Source: Devosia soli (GTDB taxonomy: Bacteria > Pseudomonadota > Alphaproteobacteria > Rhizobiales > Devosiaceae). From it: a DNA stretch of 64,000 nt. Position numbers and translations under genes: made by a program. The DNA lies in assembly GCF_000970455.1 (NCBI RefSeq), contig NZ_LAJG01000048.1, positions 186,001-250,000 on the forward strand, written 5' to 3'. Positions 45,964 through 54,458 of this stretch are shown here, one piece after another (position 1 is the first letter of the stretch; each line of letters opens with the position of its first letter). Under the pieces are notes generated by a model that saw nothing but the letters and a program-made list of their open reading frames with translations, made no database searches and was not told where the DNA came from.

Positions 45964-46875
45964 ATGCCCTATCTTTTGTCCTCGGACCTGCCCACCGAAC
46001 CCGCGGGCCTGCGCTTCCGCAATCTGATCGAGCGTGGTGGTATCCTGCGCCTGCCCGGCACCCATAACGGCATGGCCGCCCTCCAGGCCAAGGCAGCCGG
46101 CTTCGAGGCGCTCTATCTCTCGGGCGCAGCCATGACCGCCTCGATGGGCCTGCCGGATCTTGGCATCATCACGGTCGACGAGGTCTCCTTCTTCATCAGG
46201 CAGGTCGCCCGCTCGTCCGGTCTTCCCGTCCTCGTCGATGGCGATACCGGCTATGGCGAGGCGCTCAATGTCATGCACATGGTCCGCGCCTTCGAGGAGG
46301 CCGGCGCCGGCGCTGTGCATCTCGAGGATCAGCTCCTGCCCAAAAAGTGCGGCCACCTCAACGACAAGAAGCTCGCGACGGCCCATGACATGGCCGCCAA
46401 GGTCAACGCTGCCGCCAAGGCCCGCCGTCACCTTTACATTGTCGCCCGCACCGATGCGGCCGCCAGCGAGGGCATGGATGGCGCGGTGACCCGCGCAAAA
46501 CTTTATATGGAAGCCGGCGCCGACGCGATCTTCCCCGAGGCCCTGACCACGGCCGAGATGTTCCGCGAATTCGCCCGGCGCATGCCCGGCGTACCGCTCC
46601 TCGCCAACATGACCGAATTCGGCAAGACGCCCTTCTTCACCGCCTCAGAATTCGAGGAGATGGGCTACCGCATGGTCATTTGGCCGGTCTCATCGCTTCG
46701 CGTCGCCAACAAGGCGCAGGAAAAGCTCTACGCCACCATCGCCCGGGATGGTTCGACCAAGGCCATGGTCCCCGAGATGCAGACCCGCGCCGAACTCTAT
46801 GAAACGATCGGCCTCGCCGATTATGAAGCGCTCGACGCCTCGATCGTCGCGACGATCGTGCCTGATCCGGTCTGA
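45964..46875 (+). CDS. prpB: 2-Methylisocitrate lyase
   Basis: 303 residues, isocitrate lyase/PEP mutase superfamily. DGDTGYGE near 85 binds Mg, the signature KKCGHL near 125 holds the catalytic Cys, and ARTDA and LANMTEFGKTP match PrpB. It splits 2-methylisocitrate into pyruvate and succinate. The start is 14 bases after prpC stop, so they are an operon for propionate or odd-chain catabolism. Confidence 0.93.
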   Translation: MPYLLSSDLPTEPAGLRFRNLIERGGILRLPGTHNGMAALQAKAAGFEALYLSGAAMTASMGLPDLGIITVDEVSFFIRQVARSSGLPVLVDGDTGYGEALNVMHMVRAFEEAGAGAVHLEDQLLPKKCGHLNDKKLATAHDMAAKVNAAAKARRHLYIVARTDAAASEGMDGAVTRAKLYMEAGADAIFPEALTTAEMFREFARRMPGVPLLANMTEFGKTPFFTASEFEEMGYRMVIWPVSSLRVANKAQEKLYATIARDGSTKAMVPEMQTRAELYETIGLADYEALDASIVATIVPDPV

Positions 46876-46892
46876 GCGGAGACCCACAAGCG

Positions 46893-46968
46893 CCGCCATT
46901 GCCCGGCTTGTCCGGGCAATCGAAATCGTGACAAGCAAGGACTACCGGGACAATCCCGGTGGTAACGG
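46893..46968 (+). repeat. Dispersed palindromic repeat, family C, copy 2
   Basis: ATTGCCCGG...CCGGGCAAT followed by ACCGGGAC-AATCCCGGT, the same bipartite layout as 44646-44716. The two copies bracket prpCB. Confidence 0.75.
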
Positions 46969-47034
46969 ACTGCAACGGCACAGAGGATGCCAGAAAAACT
47001 GGAAATCCCGCCTAGCTTTTGCTATGCCGCGCCT

Positions 47035-47700
47035 ATGAGCGAAACCATCGAACGTCCCGTCCTCACACCGCCAAGCGGCGAGAAAAAAGTGCTGCTCCAT
47101 TCCTGCTGCGCCCCTTGCTCGGGCGAAGTGATGGAAGCCATGCTCGCGTCCGGCGTCGATTACACGATCTTCTTCTACAATCCCAATATTCACCCCAAGC
47201 GCGAATATCTCCTGCGCAAGGACGAGAATGTGCGCTTCGCCGAAAAGCACGGCGTGCCCTTCATCGATGCCGATTATGACCGCGACAACTGGTTCGCCCG
47301 TGCAAAAGGCATGGAGCACGAGCCCGAGCGCGGCATCCGCTGCACCATGTGCTTCGACATGCGCTTCGAGCGCACCGCGCTTTACGCCCATGAGCATGGC
47401 TTTCCGGTGATGACCAGTTCGCTCGGCATTTCGCGCTGGAAGAACATGGCGCAGATCAATGAAAGCGGCAAACGCGCCGTCGCGCCCTATGAGGGCCTGA
47501 GCTACTGGGATTACAACTGGCGCAAGGGGGGCGGCTCGGCCCGCATGATCGAAATCTCCAAGCGCGAAGAATTTTACCAGCAGGAATATTGCGGCTGCGT
47601 TTATTCGCTGCGCGACACCAACGAGCATCGTATCGCCACCGGCCGCGACCGCATCGTCCTGGGCCAGAATTACTACGGCAAGGAAACGACCTCGGAATAG
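47035..47700 (+). CDS. queH: Epoxyqueuosine reductase QueH
   Basis: 221 residues from ATG 47035; an in-frame ATG at 46987 would add 16 residues, and neither has a clear ribosome site. The QueH (DUF208) cysteines are all visible: [11 protein letters not shown] near the N-terminus, [10 protein letters not shown] in the middle and YCGCVYS near the end. They bind the iron-sulfur cluster and the partner metal used to reduce epoxyqueuosine to queuosine in tRNA. It replaces the cobalamin-dependent QueG in many bacteria, which is relevant beside a B12-sparing metE. Confidence 0.93.
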   Translation: MSETIERPVLTPPSGEKKVLLHSCCAPCSGEVMEAMLASGVDYTIFFYNPNIHPKREYLLRKDENVRFAEKHGVPFIDADYDRDNWFARAKGMEHEPERGIRCTMCFDMRFERTALYAHEHGFPVMTSSLGISRWKNMAQINESGKRAVAPYEGLSYWDYNWRKGGGSARMIEISKREEFYQQEYCGCVYSLRDTNEHRIATGRDRIVLGQNYYGKETTSE

Positions 47701-47729
47701 CCCAATTGGGGATTCTACGGATGCACCCA

Positions 47730-47758
47730 CCCCGGCCTCGGCCGGGGTTTTGTTTTTT
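47730..47758 (+). terminator. Rho-independent terminator after queH
   Basis: CCCCGGCC/GGCCGGGG stem with a minimal loop, followed by TTTTGTTTTTT, 30 bases after the queH stop. Confidence 0.93.
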
Positions 47759-48043
47759 GCGGGCGCGTCCGTCGCCCGACGCGATTTTTTTCACAGCCAA
47801 CGATTTATTGGCGTCCACTCGTCCTCGAAACTTGGTTCAGAGTGAAACACCCGGATTTCCAGGATTTTTTGTCTCAAAATCTAATGGCCAGATCGGCTGG
47901 CCTAAATGGTTACCGGGAATAGGAAATTAACGACCGATCGAATTAGCATGTCATTAACCACACTTTGCCAAGCTTTGTCGTAGCTATCCAGCAGGCAGAA
48001 GCCGTTGCTAGCATTTTTGAGCTTGGCTCGGGTTAGATCTGAC
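47759..48043. other. Promoter region of the cellulose operon
   Basis: 285 bases between the queH terminator and bcsN, noticeably AT-richer than the surroundings after 47870. No gene and no recognisable regulator site were found. With the queH terminator it makes a 343-base gene-free stretch. Confidence 0.4.
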
Positions 48044-48970
48044 ATGCAGGACATTCTCAAATTCAGGCTCCAGCTGAGCCGGATTGCTCGAACCGGCATT
48101 GCCGCCGGCCTGCTTGCCTGCGCGCTCGCCGGCTGCGCCACCACTACCGACATGCCGACTTCGGAAGCTGAGATCGTGCGCGCGTCCGACGCCGTCATCC
48201 TTCCCCCGCCTGGCGGCCCCGCCATCGTCACTGTCGTGGAAACCGTCTACCCCAACGCCATCCGCCAGGATATTTCGCTTGCCACCGAAGCGCGCAGCGT
48301 TGGCGAAAACAAGATCAGCGTCATTCGCTTCATCGGCAAGGGTGGCGATGGCAGCGATGCCGCGCTCAAGGACATTCCCTTCACCCAGGTCAATCTGACG
48401 GAGGAGGCGCTCGCCGCCTGGCCCGGCTCGGGCATGGCCGTTTCGCCCTATTTCGTTCAGAACGCCTATGGCCCCTTTGGCTATGCGATTGCCAAGCCGG
48501 CTAATGGCGACACCTGCCTTTATGCCTGGCAGCGCATCGAACCGACGTTGAAACCCTCCGGCGCGGTCGATCGCGGCACCATCATCATTCGCGTCCAGGC
48601 CTGCCGCCGGGGCGTATCCGAAGAAGCGCTGCTCGAATTGATGTATCGCCTGCGCCTCAACGTGAACGTTTTCCCGCCGAGCAAGGCGCCCGCCGTGATC
48701 GGCGCGATCGCCAATCCCATCCGCCCGGTCGGCGCCGACGGCTTTGCCGAGGTCATCCCATCGAGCCAGCCCGTCGTTGCGAGGCGCCCCGCTCCCCGTG
48801 CCACCCCTGTTGTCCAGGCGGTCGCGGCCCCTGCCATCCCCGTACCACCCGCCGGCGCACCGATCGTGCCACCTCCCACGGGTACGAGCGGCCAATCGAC
48901 CGGCCCGACCGTTCCCCGACCGACCACCTCGTCCGTTACCGTGCCGTCGCCGCCGACGGGCGGCAACTGA
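48044..48970 (+). CDS. bcsN: Cellulose biosynthesis lipoprotein BcsN
   Basis: 308 residues from ATG 48044. A lipoprotein signal ends in ALAGC near residue 27. The soluble domain (about 35-210) contains LPPPGGPAIVTVVE, NPIRQD-like NAIRQDISLAT and the DTCLYAWQRIE and VQACRRGVSE segments with a probable disulfide. The last 90 residues are Pro/Val/Ala-rich and disordered. This matches BcsN, found only in rhizobial-type cellulose operons. Its exact role is unknown. First gene of the bcs operon, 27 bases before bcsA. Confidence 0.85.
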   Translation: MQDILKFRLQLSRIARTGIAAGLLACALAGCATTTDMPTSEAEIVRASDAVILPPPGGPAIVTVVETVYPNAIRQDISLATEARSVGENKISVIRFIGKGGDGSDAALKDIPFTQVNLTEEALAAWPGSGMAVSPYFVQNAYGPFGYAIAKPANGDTCLYAWQRIEPTLKPSGAVDRGTIIIRVQACRRGVSEEALLELMYRLRLNVNVFPPSKAPAVIGAIANPIRPVGADGFAEVIPSSQPVVARRPAPRATPVVQAVAAPAIPVPPAGAPIVPPPTGTSGQSTGPTVPRPTTSSVTVPSPPTGGN

Positions 48971-48997
48971 CAGCCAGCCGTAAGGAAGGCCTAATCG

Positions 48998-51166
48998 ATG
49001 AACAGGGCGCTGACCATTCTCTTCTGGCTGGCCGTTTCGACCGTGGTGCTGTCCGTGGTCACCGTACCCGTCAGCCTCCAGACCCATCTTGTCACCGCCT
49101 CGGTGCTGCTGATCGGCATGATGATCATCAAGCTCCTGCGCCTCGACGGCAACTGGCGCCTGCTGCTCCTGACCTTCGGCACCATCATCGTGCTGCGCTA
49201 CGCTTTCTGGCGCACCACCAGCACCTTGCCGCCGATGGATCAATGGGCCGACTTCATTCCCGGCCTGATCCTTTATCTCGCTGAGATGTACTGCATCATG
49301 ATGCTGTTCCTCAGCCTTTTCGTCGTTATCCGGCCAATGCCGAACCATGTCTCGACCCGCCTCACGCCCGGCGAGCCTGTCCCGACGGTCGACATCTTCA
49401 TTCCCACCTATAACGAGGATTACGAACTCCTCGCCGGCACCCTCGCTGCCGCGCGCGACATTGATTATCCCGAAGATCGTTTCACCGTCTGGCTGCTCGA
49501 TGATGGCTCGACCGAAGCCAAGCGCAACAATCCCGATCCCGAACAGGCCGCCGCTGCGCAGGAGCGCTACGAGCAGCTCCAGCAGCTCTGCGAGGAGCTC
49601 GGCTGCCGTTATCTGACGCGCCCCAAAAACGAGCACGCCAAGGCCGGCAATCTCAACAATGGCCTTGCCCATTCGACCGGCGAATTCGTCGCTGTCTTTG
49701 ACGCCGACCATGCTCCCGCGCGCGATTTCCTTCAGGAAACCGTGCCCTTCTTCGGTCGCGACAGCCGGCTGTTCCTGGTCCAGACGCCGCACTTCTTTCT
49801 CAATCCCGATCCGCTCGAGCGTAATCTGCGCACTTTCGAAGTGATGCCTTCGGAAAACGAGATGTTCTATGGCGTCATCCAGCGCGGGCTCGATCGCTGG
49901 AACGCCGCCTTCTTCTGCGGATCGGCCGCCCTTCTCCGCCGCGAAGCCCTTGTCACCACCAATGGCTTTTCCGGCCGCTCCATTACCGAGGATTGCGAAA
50001 CCGCCATCGAACTGCATAGCCGCGGCTGGAATTCGATCTATGTCGATAAGCCCCTCGTGGCGGGCCTGCAGCCGGTGACCTTTGCCAGCTTCATCGGCCA
50101 GCGTACCCGGTGGGCCCAGGGCATGATGCAGATCATGCTGTTCAGCTTTCCGCTCTTCAAGTCGGGGCTAACCGTCGCTCAGCGGCTTTGCTACATGTCC
50201 TCGACCATGTTCTGGCTCTTCCCGATCCCGCGCATGATCTTCCTCTTCGCCCCGTTCTTCTATCTCTTCTTCGATCTCCAGATCTTCACCGCATCGGCCG
50301 GCGAGTTCACTGCCTATACCCTTACCTATTTCGTGGTGAACCTGGTCATGCAGAACTCGCTCTTCGGGCGCTGGCGCTGGCCCTGGATTTCCGAGCTCTA
50401 CGAATTCATCCAGTCCGTACACCTGCTTGGCGCGCTCTTCTCGGTCGTCCGCAACCCCTATAAGCCGAGCTTCAAGGTGACGGCCAAGGACGAGAGCGTT
50501 GAATCCTCGCGCCTCTCCGAACTGGCGCGCCCCTTCTATTTGATCTTTCTCCTCCTCGTGCTGGCCGTCGGCATGACCATCTACAAGATCGGCGCCGAGC
50601 CCTATCAGGCCGAAGTCACGATGGTGGTGGGCGGCTGGAACATCTTCAACCTGATCCTTGCCGGCTGTGCTCTCGGCGTTGTTTCCGAACGCCGCGAAGG
50701 CTGGGGCAGCCGCCGCGTCGCCGTCGAACGCCGCTGCGAAGTGCGCGGTACCGATGGGGAATGGACCCGCGCCATGCTGGTCAACGTCTCGAGCGGCGGC
50801 GTGGCCGTGCGCATGCCCAATAGCTCGGCAGGTCTTGGTCGCGGCATGCCGACGACCCTGCGCTTCACCCCGCTCGCCAATATCGGCGCCGACGAGTTGC
50901 CCGTCTTCATCCGCCAGGTTACCCAGGAGGGGAAGGGCGTCGTCTTCGGCTGCCGCTACATGCCCGAGCGCGGCTCGCACTATCGCCTGATTGCCGATCT
51001 TATCTACGCCAATTCGGGCAATTGGCAGATGCGCCAGAGTGCGCGTCAGGTCAATATTGGCATCATCCGCGGCACCGTCCGCTTCCTCGGCATCGCGCTT
51101 TATCAAACCGGTCGCGGGCTCGGCTATCTTCTCCGCTTCGGTTCGGGAAGGGCCCTTGGCAAATGA
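48998..51166 (+). CDS. bcsA: Cellulose synthase catalytic subunit BcsA with PilZ domain
   Basis: 722 residues. Four N-terminal membrane segments precede the GT2 domain with LLDDGST, DADHAP, SITEDCE (TED) and QRTRWAQG (the QxxRW motif). Four further membrane segments follow. The C-terminal PilZ domain (about 560-670) has SERREGWGSRR and NVSSGGVAVRM, the c-di-GMP-binding elements. It polymerises UDP-glucose into beta-1,4-glucan and extrudes it, activated by c-di-GMP. The stop overlaps the bcsB start. Confidence 0.96.
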   Translation: MNRALTILFWLAVSTVVLSVVTVPVSLQTHLVTASVLLIGMMIIKLLRLDGNWRLLLLTFGTIIVLRYAFWRTTSTLPPMDQWADFIPGLILYLAEMYCIMMLFLSLFVVIRPMPNHVSTRLTPGEPVPTVDIFIPTYNEDYELLAGTLAAARDIDYPEDRFTVWLLDDGSTEAKRNNPDPEQAAAAQERYEQLQQLCEELGCRYLTRPKNEHAKAGNLNNGLAHSTGEFVAVFDADHAPARDFLQETVPFFGRDSRLFLVQTPHFFLNPDPLERNLRTFEVMPSENEMFYGVIQRGLDRWNAAFFCGSAALLRREALVTTNGFSGRSITEDCETAIELHSRGWNSIYVDKPLVAGLQPVTFASFIGQRTRWAQGMMQIMLFSFPLFKSGLTVAQRLCYMSSTMFWLFPIPRMIFLFAPFFYLFFDLQIFTASAGEFTAYTLTYFVVNLVMQNSLFGRWRWPWISELYEFIQSVHLLGALFSVVRNPYKPSFKVTAKDESVESSRLSELARPFYLIFLLLVLAVGMTIYKIGAEPYQAEVTMVVGGWNIFNLILAGCALGVVSERREGWGSRRVAVERRCEVRGTDGEWTRAMLVNVSSGGVAVRMPNSSAGLGRGMPTTLRFTPLANIGADELPVFIRQVTQEGKGVVFGCRYMPERGSHYRLIADLIYANSGNWQMRQSARQVNIGIIRGTVRFLGIALYQTGRGLGYLLRFGSGRALGK

Positions 51167-53412
51167 CGATCAAACCCGCCCTTCTCGCCTCCGTTGCGCT
51201 CCTTGCCCTTTCCGCTGGTGTCTCTGCTCAGCAGCCTGCGCCCTTCGACATGTCGCCCGAGAGCGGTCTTGTCACCAAGCCAGCCGACCCTGCTCCAGCC
51301 ACACCTGCGACCCCGGCAGAAGCGCAACCCGCGGCGCCACAAGGCTTCACGCGCTACCTGCTGCCCACCGGCAACCTTCGCCTTGAGGGCGAAGAGTCCA
51401 AGGATGGCGTCGTCGTCTACCTGACCGACGCCCAGGCCGCAGCGCCGGCCAAGCTGCAGTTCTCCTATCTCAACGCCCTCGTCGTCGCGCCCGAAGTCTC
51501 GAACCTGCGGATACGCGTCAACCAGACCGACATCACCACAGCGCAGATCGCCTCGTCTTCGGCGCCGACGCTGGTTTCAGCCGAAATTCCCGCCGGCATT
51601 CTTCGTGCTGGCGCCAATGTCGTCGAATTCCGCGCCAGCCAACGCCACCGCACCGATTGCACCGTCGATTCCACCTATGAACTCTGGACCGAGATCGCCA
51701 GCGACAGCGCCCAGCTGATTTTTGAGGGCACCGGCCTCGACCGGCTCGACCAATTGGCTGAACTCGGCGCGGTAGGTGTCGATGCGACCGGCAACACCAC
51801 CCTCCGGCTTCTTGCCCCCGATACGGCCGATCCTGCGGCGAAGGCCACCATGCTGCGCCTTGTCCAGCAGATCGGGCTCGCCCTCCGCACCCCCAAGCTC
51901 ACTATTTCCTTTGCCGACGCGCCTTCGGCTGCGCAGGAACCCGGCATACTCGACGTCGCCATCATGCCCGCGGCCGAACTGCCCGCGGCCTACGACGCTG
52001 CCCGAGCGCAATCATCGAGCGGGCCCCTCGCCGCCATGCTTCCGGTCGCCTCGGGCGCCAATACGCTCGTCATCTCCGGCCCCACCTGGGACGCAATCGC
52101 CCGCGCCGGCGATGCGCTTGTCGCCGCCGCCCCGATCACGCCCGAACGCCCGCGCTACGATCTCCCATCGCCCACCCCGATGATGCAGGGCGATTCCTCG
52201 GTCACCCTCAGCGGCCTCGGCGTCGATAGCCTCGAATTCAACGGCCGCCGCTACGCTACCAACCTTCAGTTCGAGCTGCCCGCCGATTTTTACGGCTATC
52301 GCTATGGCGAACTCGAACTGGTGCTCGATGCCGCCTATTCCAGCGACGTGCTGCCCGGCAGCGAGATCGACATCTACACCAATGGCGAAATCGCCTCGGC
52401 CACCCCGCTTCTCCGCACCGATGGCGGCGCCCTCAAGGACACCCGCATCCGCATCCCGATGACCAATCTGCGTCCGGGCCGTAATGTCGCGACCCTGTCG
52501 GTGAACCTGCAGACGCGCTCCGACGCCTCCTGCGCCGCCGGCTGGACAGGCAGCTCTCCCGTCCGCTTCGTGCTCTCCAACGCCAGCGCCCTCCGCCTCC
52601 CCGATTACGCCCGCGCTGTCACCATGCCGGACCTGCAGGTGCTGACGGGCACGGCCTGGCCCTATGTCAACGACACAGCCGTCCCCATTGCCATCGGCCA
52701 AGGCGAGGAGTCCATGGTTTCGGCGCTGATGTTTGCCGCGCGCATCGCCACCGCCTCGGGCAACATCATCAATTTCTCGGTCGTCCCCGATGCGGAACTC
52801 TCAGCGGAGAGCGACGCTTTCATCGTCATGCCGACCACTGCGATTTCCCCGCTCAATCTGTCGCGCACTGGCGTCGGCACTGGCGCATCCTCTGCCCAGC
52901 GCAATGACGAAGCCCTTCTCGACCAGTTCGCGACCAACGAGCCCGGTGGTCCATTCGCCGGCCAGGTGCAGTGGCTGCTCGAAACCGTCGGCCTCAACCT
53001 GACTGACCTCCGCGTCCTCCCAACTCCGGACCAGCCCTATCAACCTCCGGCCGATGCCGTCGTCGTCTCCCAGATGCGCCAGCCCGAGGGTGGGCTCTGG
53101 ACGACCCTCACCGCGGCAACCGGCGCAACCCTTGTCAGCGGCACGGAACGGCTTCTCGATACCGACACCTGGCGCCAGATCGGCGGCCGCGTCAGCGCCA
53201 TCGCGCCGCGCGACGAGAGGGTGACGACCATCGCGGCCAACAACGTCACCATTGTTCCCGACGAGCCCATGTCGATCCTCAACGCCCGCCGCGTCGCCGC
53301 CAACTGGTTCTCGGGCAATATCGTTTATTTCGCGCTCGCCATCGTCGTCGGCGGCATTCTCCTCATGTTCGCTACCTCTCGCCTTCTCACCCGGATTGGA
53401 CGCCCGTCATGA
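51163..53412 (+). CDS. bcsB: Cellulose synthase subunit BcsB
   Basis: 749 residues from the ATG overlapping bcsA. A signal peptide of about 24 residues ending VSA-QQ is followed by alternating carbohydrate-binding and flavodoxin-like domains (for example ASQRHRTDCTVDSTYELW, conserved in BcsB, and LRPGRNVATLSVN). A C-terminal membrane helix (IVYFALAIVVGGILLMFAT) anchors it to BcsA. It guides the glucan through the periplasm. Overlaps bcsZ by 4 bases. Confidence 0.94.
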   Translation: MTIKPALLASVALLALSAGVSAQQPAPFDMSPESGLVTKPADPAPATPATPAEAQPAAPQGFTRYLLPTGNLRLEGEESKDGVVVYLTDAQAAAPAKLQFSYLNALVVAPEVSNLRIRVNQTDITTAQIASSSAPTLVSAEIPAGILRAGANVVEFRASQRHRTDCTVDSTYELWTEIASDSAQLIFEGTGLDRLDQLAELGAVGVDATGNTTLRLLAPDTADPAAKATMLRLVQQIGLALRTPKLTISFADAPSAAQEPGILDVAIMPAAELPAAYDAARAQSSSGPLAAMLPVASGANTLVISGPTWDAIARAGDALVAAAPITPERPRYDLPSPTPMMQGDSSVTLSGLGVDSLEFNGRRYATNLQFELPADFYGYRYGELELVLDAAYSSDVLPGSEIDIYTNGEIASATPLLRTDGGALKDTRIRIPMTNLRPGRNVATLSVNLQTRSDASCAAGWTGSSPVRFVLSNASALRLPDYARAVTMPDLQVLTGTAWPYVNDTAVPIAIGQGEESMVSALMFAARIATASGNIINFSVVPDAELSAESDAFIVMPTTAISPLNLSRTGVGTGASSAQRNDEALLDQFATNEPGGPFAGQVQWLLETVGLNLTDLRVLPTPDQPYQPPADAVVVSQMRQPEGGLWTTLTAATGATLVSGTERLLDTDTWRQIGGRVSAIAPRDERVTTIAANNVTIVPDEPMSILNARRVAANWFSGNIVYFALAIVVGGILLMFATSRLLTRIGRPS

Positions 53413-54458
53413 AATCCTGGCTGATTTCGCTCTTGCTTGGAGGATGCATGCTCGTGCCGGCTCAGGCTGCATCGGTCTTCACCGCGGAAGAATGGCAAAG
53501 CTATCTCGATGCTTTCGTCGACGAGAGCGGCCGCGTCGTCGATACCGGCAACGGCAATATCAGCCACAGCGAGGGCCAGGGCTATGGCCTCATTCTCTCG
53601 GCCCTGGCCGAAGATCGCGCGGCCTTCGATCGCATCCTCGAATTCACGCGCAAGGAGCTGATGGTCCGCGAGGATGGCCTTGCGGCCTGGCGCTGGGAGC
53701 CCGATGCCGATCCCCACGTCACAGACACCAACAACGCCACCGACGGCGACATGCTTATCGCCTATGGCCTCGTCATGGCGGGCGAAACCTGGAACGACCC
53801 TACCCTCAGCGCCGAAGCGCAAAAGATGGTCCAGACCATCGGCCGCTCCATGCTCACCTCCGCCGATGGCCTCCCCGCCATCCTCCCCGGAGCCGAAGGC
53901 TTTGCCGGCACCGACGAGACCGGCGGCCAGCCGATCCTCAATCCGTCCTATTGGGTCTTCGAGACCCTCCCCGTCTTTGCCCAGCTCGATCCGGTCATTG
54001 ATTGGAACGCTGTCAGCGCCACGGGCCTCGAACTTCTCCGCCGCGCTACGGCGACACCTGCCGGCATTCCCGGCGATTGGGTCGTCATGCGCGATGGCGC
54101 TGTCGAACCCGCGCCCAACTTCCCAGCAGAATTCGGCTATAACGGCATCCGCATTCCCGTCTATCTGATGCGCGCCGGCGTCGATCCCGCCTATCTCGAA
54201 CCCTTCCGCAACAATGCGTCTTCGGCCGGCCTCTTCAAGATCGACCTGACGACCGGCAAGGCCATCGAACCGATCTCGGAACCAGGCTACCGCCTGATCC
54301 AGGCTGCAATGGAATGCATTGCGACCGGCCGCCCCGTCCCCGCGGAGCTGCGCACGCTCGACCCGACCAGCTACTATGCCGCGACGCTGCAATTGCTGAT
54401 GCTCGATCATCTGCGTCGCCAGCGCCTCGCCTGCATCAGCGCGGAGCCCGAGCAATGA
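53409..54458 (+). CDS. bcsZ: Periplasmic endoglucanase BcsZ (GH8)
   Basis: 349 residues with a signal peptide ending AQA-AS near residue 21. GH8 features are SEGQGYGL with the acid Glu near 57, DGDMLIAYGL with the base Asp near 115 and an NPSYWVFE segment. The enzyme trims or untangles cellulose during export and is needed for normal synthesis in relatives. ATGA overlaps at both ends. Confidence 0.94.
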   Translation: MKSWLISLLLGGCMLVPAQAASVFTAEEWQSYLDAFVDESGRVVDTGNGNISHSEGQGYGLILSALAEDRAAFDRILEFTRKELMVREDGLAAWRWEPDADPHVTDTNNATDGDMLIAYGLVMAGETWNDPTLSAEAQKMVQTIGRSMLTSADGLPAILPGAEGFAGTDETGGQPILNPSYWVFETLPVFAQLDPVIDWNAVSATGLELLRRATATPAGIPGDWVVMRDGAVEPAPNFPAEFGYNGIRIPVYLMRAGVDPAYLEPFRNNASSAGLFKIDLTTGKAIEPISEPGYRLIQAAMECIATGRPVPAELRTLDPTSYYAATLQLLMLDHLRRQRLACISAEPEQ